37,498 nucleotides of DNA from Gemmataceae bacterium (GTDB lineage Bacteria > Planctomycetota > Planctomycetia > Gemmatales > Gemmataceae): positions 1 through 37,498 of the forward strand of contig SIAQ01000045.1 in the NCBI GenBank assembly GCA_009697105.1. The letters run 5' to 3'. The notes under the pieces were generated by a model that did not search any database, was not told the DNA's origin, and was given only the letters and a program-made list of their open reading frames with translations. This document shows positions 34,668-37,498 of the stretch, piece after piece. Made by a program: the position numbers and the translations under genes. Position 1 is the stretch's first letter; each line of letters begins with the position of its first letter.

Positions 34668-36614
34668 TCACGGCTCAAACAACAGCAGGCTATCGATCCA
34701 CAGCCGTCCCGTCGCGGGTAGCGTGAACGTCACGTCGCGCAGCGAGCCGCCGGGACGCAGGGCGTTTGGCGCGACTTCGAGCCTTGCCTCGGCCCAATCG
34801 TTTTGCTTGAGATTTTTCAGGTCGAGCAGTGCCGAGATTTTCTTATCTGCCGATTCGAGGCGAACGGACATTGCATCAGCGCCTTCCAGCTTGTAGCGGA
34901 ACGACAGGTGCGTCACGTCGCCGATAGGCCGATCGCCGCGGAGGTTGACGCGCAGCCAGGCTTTGTCCTTGTCGGTCGGGTGCGGGATCGATTTGGCGGC
35001 GTGCCAAACGAAGCCTTGCTTCTGGGCGATCTCGAAGTCGCCGGGCCATTCTTTGCCTTGCTTGCCTGCGTCAAACAGACCGGTGAAGAGGAAGCGTTTG
35101 GGGAATGGTCGCGTCTCGTTCACATCGCTGGCGTCATTGAGCACGATGTCGTCGATGAGCAGTTCCGCGCGCGGGTCGGCATAGAACTGGATGTCGTCGA
35201 TGCGTTCAAATTCCGCGAGCGGCCCGCCTGTGCCGTCGGGTTTGCGCATCTGCGTCATGTCAACACAGCCGTCCTGCCACTTTTCTTGTGGCAATCCCTT
35301 GAGCATCAGGCAGCGGTGGTAGCCGTTGCTGAGGCTGTAGAGCTGCACACGCAGGGTGCCGCTTCCCTTCAGCCAATACTTGAAGCGTAGCCGGGTGTTC
35401 TTGCCCATCGGCATGCTGGGCACGGGATTGAAAACGACGGCGGTGTAGAGCGTCTTCATCTCACCCTGGCGATCGTCGAAGTCCTGGGTTAATACGCCGC
35501 GCAAGGCGCGTTTGCTCGTTGGCGGAGCAATGGCAGTCTCGATTCGCCCGCTCAGCCACCAGCGTTTCTCGATGTCGGTCTCGCAGTCTTCAAACACGTG
35601 CACGCGGTTCGGCATCTTGCCGGGATCAAGCAGCTTCGATTCGTTGATGACGCGCATCGTGGGCAGCGCTTTGGGCATCGCCGAGGCGACACGTTCGACA
35701 TACCAGTCGAGATAGGCGTCGGACTTGATCGCAGTGGCGACGCGGGCGTTCGGCTTGCCACCCGGAACGAGATTCGTGAATCCCTTGGCGTTTACGTCGA
35801 GTGCTAGGTTTTCCATCGTACAGAATTTTTCTGTATGAATCAGGGTGATGGCGACGGGATCGTAGAGCACGGGCACGTTCTTCTCCTGCCAGAGTTGCGT
35901 CATCGCCTGTAGCGAGAGCGTCAGCAGCGAGCCGGCGTCGAACAGCTTTTTCTGCCGACGGGGATCGAGCGCGACCATCGCTGTCGCATCGAGCGGCGCG
36001 ACGGTCATTGGCACGCCGGATTGGAACACGATCTGGGCCGCCTTCACGTCGGCGACGATGTTGTACTCCGCCTGGGGCTTCGAGCCGTCGGCATAGCCAC
36101 GGCGCACCGATCCGCCCATGATGACCAGGCGTTTGATCTTCGCCTTCGTTTCGGGATGATCGGTGAACAGCTTCGCGATGTTCGTCAACGGCCCGATGGC
36201 GACGAGTGTCAACTCGCCCGGTGCGTCGTTGATCTTCTTGGCAAGAAACTCCGCCGCCGGCGTCTTGGCGGGCTTCGGATCGCGGAAGTAGACACTGGCG
36301 TGATTGCCATACTGCACCTGCCAATAATCGAGTGGCTTCTGTTTGAGCGGAATCCCGGCGGCGACGGGCACATCCTTGCGACCGACGGCGGTCAGAAACC
36401 GCAACGACATCTGCGCTCGCTTATGCGCATCATGGCCAACGGTCGTCACGCCACGCAGGTCCAGCTCCGGGCTGGCGAGCACCAGGGCCAGAGCGAAGGT
36501 ATCGTCGATATCCTCGCCGATGTCGAAATCGAGCAGGATAGGTATTTTTACCTGTGCCTGCGCGTAGGTCGGAATCAACATCAGGACAACGAGAAAAAAT
36601 AGCGAACGCAACAT
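34668..36614 (-). CDS. Secreted inosine-uridine-type nucleoside hydrolase with C-terminal beta-sandwich modules
   Basis: The family hydrolyses the N-glycosidic bond of nucleosides. A signal peptide (1-20, ending AQAQ) precedes the calcium-binding signature LLDFDIGEDIDDTFALAL (Asp29, Asp31, Asp35, Asp37, Asp38). VAIGPLTNIAKLF and the following MGGS strand are family core, and DPVAI appears near 290. From about 375 to 648 there is an added region with two jelly-roll-like units (LRFKYWLKGSGTLRVQLYS; LSFRYKLEGADAMSVRLES) that look like carbohydrate-binding or laminin-type modules. Family members are usually about 310-340 residues. GAGGTAA nine bases before the ATG at 36614 sets the start. It may scavenge nucleosides outside the cytoplasm. 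Confidence 0.88.
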   Translation of the reverse strand: MLRSLFFLVVLMLIPTYAQAQVKIPILLDFDIGEDIDDTFALALVLASPELDLRGVTTVGHDAHKRAQMSLRFLTAVGRKDVPVAAGIPLKQKPLDYWQVQYGNHASVYFRDPKPAKTPAAEFLAKKINDAPGELTLVAIGPLTNIAKLFTDHPETKAKIKRLVIMGGSVRRGYADGSKPQAEYNIVADVKAAQIVFQSGVPMTVAPLDATAMVALDPRRQKKLFDAGSLLTLSLQAMTQLWQEKNVPVLYDPVAITLIHTEKFCTMENLALDVNAKGFTNLVPGGKPNARVATAIKSDAYLDWYVERVASAMPKALPTMRVINESKLLDPGKMPNRVHVFEDCETDIEKRWWLSGRIETAIAPPTSKRALRGVLTQDFDDRQGEMKTLYTAVVFNPVPSMPMGKNTRLRFKYWLKGSGTLRVQLYSLSNGYHRCLMLKGLPQEKWQDGCVDMTQMRKPDGTGGPLAEFERIDDIQFYADPRAELLIDDIVLNDASDVNETRPFPKRFLFTGLFDAGKQGKEWPGDFEIAQKQGFVWHAAKSIPHPTDKDKAWLRVNLRGDRPIGDVTHLSFRYKLEGADAMSVRLESADKKISALLDLKNLKQNDWAEARLEVAPNALRPGGSLRDVTFTLPATGRLWIDSLLLFEP

Positions 36615-36655
36615 GGTGTTACCTCGTGAGAGTCGTGGCGTAGTTCCCAGAAAAT

Positions 36656-36758
36656 TAGCCACGGATGAAACACGGAGCGAGAAAGAATCCAAGTTGCCTT
36701 GTATCGCCCTATCCCTCGGCCTCTTATCCGTGTTCAATCCGTGTTTCATCCGTGGCTA
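36656..36758. repeat. 21-bp perfect inverted repeat around a 61-base interior
   Basis: TAGCCACGGATGAAACACGG plus A (36656-36676) and its exact complement (36738-36758), with a partial extra TATCCGTGTTC copy at 36725-36735. It lies in the 238-base divergent gap between the nucleoside hydrolase and the zinc-ribbon protein. Confidence 0.7.
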
Positions 36759-36852
36759 TATTTTTTGAAGGACTGCATTTACATTACGCCGAACTTTTGC
36801 GATGATAATCCCATACCCAGCAAATGTCAAAGGATAAGCACAAGGTTCTCCC

Positions 36853-37398
36853 ATGCCGATCTCGTTGAAGTGCGACTGTGGCCGCGATCTTCGATTGAAA
36901 GACGAACTCGGCGGCAAGAAAATCCGCTGCCCGGAGTGCAAGGTCGTCGTCACCGTTCCCGACGAGGAATTCGTAGAACCCGAGCTCGAGGAAGAGTCGT
37001 TCGAGACCGCAGTGGCCGAGCCGGCGAGCAGCCCGCCGCCTGTGACCAAGAAAAAAGCGCCGTGGGAGAAGGAAAAGGGAAAAGCCACCAACGATGAGGA
37101 CGCGGATAGCTACGCCGCAGCGGCGCCGACCAAATCAAAGAAACGCCGCGATGACGACGATGATGACAACGACGACGATGATGATGACGATAGGCCACGG
37201 AAGAAGAAAAAAAGGCGGTCGTCGTCCTACGACAGCAGCAGTTCGTCATCGCGGTCGACGAGTTCGAACGGCGGCTACAGCGGCGTGGCGGTATCGGGCG
37301 GCATCATCACCGGCGTGCTCATGATGATCGGTGCAGTCGTCTGGTTTGTGCTAGCCTCGATTTCCACGGTACGTCCTTCGCCTAACAGAATTACGTGA
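36853..37398 (+). CDS. Zinc-ribbon protein with acidic/serine-rich linker and one membrane helix
   Basis: The 181-residue protein has a zinc ribbon (Cys7, Cys9, Cys26, Cys29; GGKKIRCPECK), a glutamate/lysine linker, an aspartate run (about 99-113), a KKKKRR block, a serine run and a helix (about 148-168, GIITGVLMMIGAVVWFVLAS). It ends only about ten residues after the helix, which may be truncation: similar architectures often continue into more membrane sequence. It is the third protein in the window with zinc ribbon, low complexity and helix in this order. Function unknown. Confidence 0.7.
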   Translation: MPISLKCDCGRDLRLKDELGGKKIRCPECKVVVTVPDEEFVEPELEEESFETAVAEPASSPPPVTKKKAPWEKEKGKATNDEDADSYAAAAPTKSKKRRDDDDDDNDDDDDDDRPRKKKKRRSSSYDSSSSSSRSTSSNGGYSGVAVSGGIITGVLMMIGAVVWFVLASISTVRPSPNRIT

Positions 37399-37408
37399 TT
37401 TATCTTAC

Positions 37409-37498
37409 TCAACTAAACTCAAGCTGTAGCGGTTTGTTGTCGAACCAAGGCATCGGCGTCGGCGTGTCGGCGAGGCCGGATTTTATCAAGAAGGGATT
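37409..37498 (-). CDS. 3' end of an unidentified leftward gene
   Basis: The last 29 codons before a TGA at 37409-37411 read ...SGLADTPTPMPWFDNKPLQL plus EFS. The frame is open to the window edge and the composition is protein-like, whereas the other frames are less so. The family is not recognisable from this fragment. It is convergent with the zinc-ribbon gene, with 10 bases between the stops. Confidence 0.45.
   Translation of the reverse strand, partial: NPFLIKSGLADTPTPMPWFDNKPLQLEFS

Overview
The window looks like a chromosomal stretch from a planctomycete, most likely a Gemmataceae-type genome. The pointers are a DUF1559 prepilin-like protein, three membrane proteins that start with a CxxC zinc ribbon followed by long acidic or proline-rich linkers, a Tat-exported Gfo/Idh/MocA oxidoreductase, a sulfatase, PQQ-like beta-propeller proteins, and short hairpin repeats in nearly every intergenic gap. 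No taxonomic marker was searched, so this is inference from gene content. No tRNA, rRNA or CRISPR array was seen.

Layout, left to right. 1-276: the start of an IS630-type transposase and the IS end, abutting a 131-bp MITE. 322-1377: fabH, leftward. 1740-3422: HEAT plus beta-propeller protein. 3896-4430: a small membrane-protein gene that appears to have been broken by two insertions of a second MITE family; removing the insertions restores the frame. 4673-6157: membrane protein with a SRPBCC domain. 6179-9007: leftward pair of a Tat-exported oxidoreductase and a DoxX-like membrane protein with a large insert. 9167-9943: DUF1559 gene interrupted by an in-frame TGA. 10056-11462: sulfatase resembling N-sulfoglucosamine sulfohydrolase. 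11634-16617: rightward metabolic genes (stand-alone MetE catalytic domain, YciA-like thioesterase, MaoC hydratase, gltX, PfkB kinase). 17063-18286: esterase. 18411-23252: a Bat-type (aerotolerance) operon with BatB and BatC fused into one protein and a MITE sitting between batA and batB/C. 23254-28462: two large zinc-ribbon membrane proteins. 28568-29785: PQQ-like protein. 29998-31080: isocitrate/isopropylmalate-family dehydrogenase. 31240-31422: 60-residue membrane protein. 31868-34015: a short SecA-like ATPase lacking the C-terminal third of SecA. 34098-36614: a membrane-anchored hypothetical and a secreted nucleoside hydrolase. 36853-37498: a zinc-ribbon protein and the 3' end of a leftward gene.

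The strongest unusual signal is the repeat landscape. At least eight kinds of inverted repeat lie between genes. One hairpin core (GAGCCGGAAGCGTAAGCGACGG and its complement) occurs inside two MITE families with different terminal repeats. A second family (core GGCTTAGCGCTC / GAGCGCTAAGCC) has seven copies. A third is GTTCCCAAAC-N4-GTTTGGGAAC. These repeats break a gene, form the C-terminus of at least one protein, supply stop codons, and split an operon. Heptamer tandem repeats similarly extend MaoC and sit against the gltX start codon. The second notable item is the truncated SecA-like ATPase.
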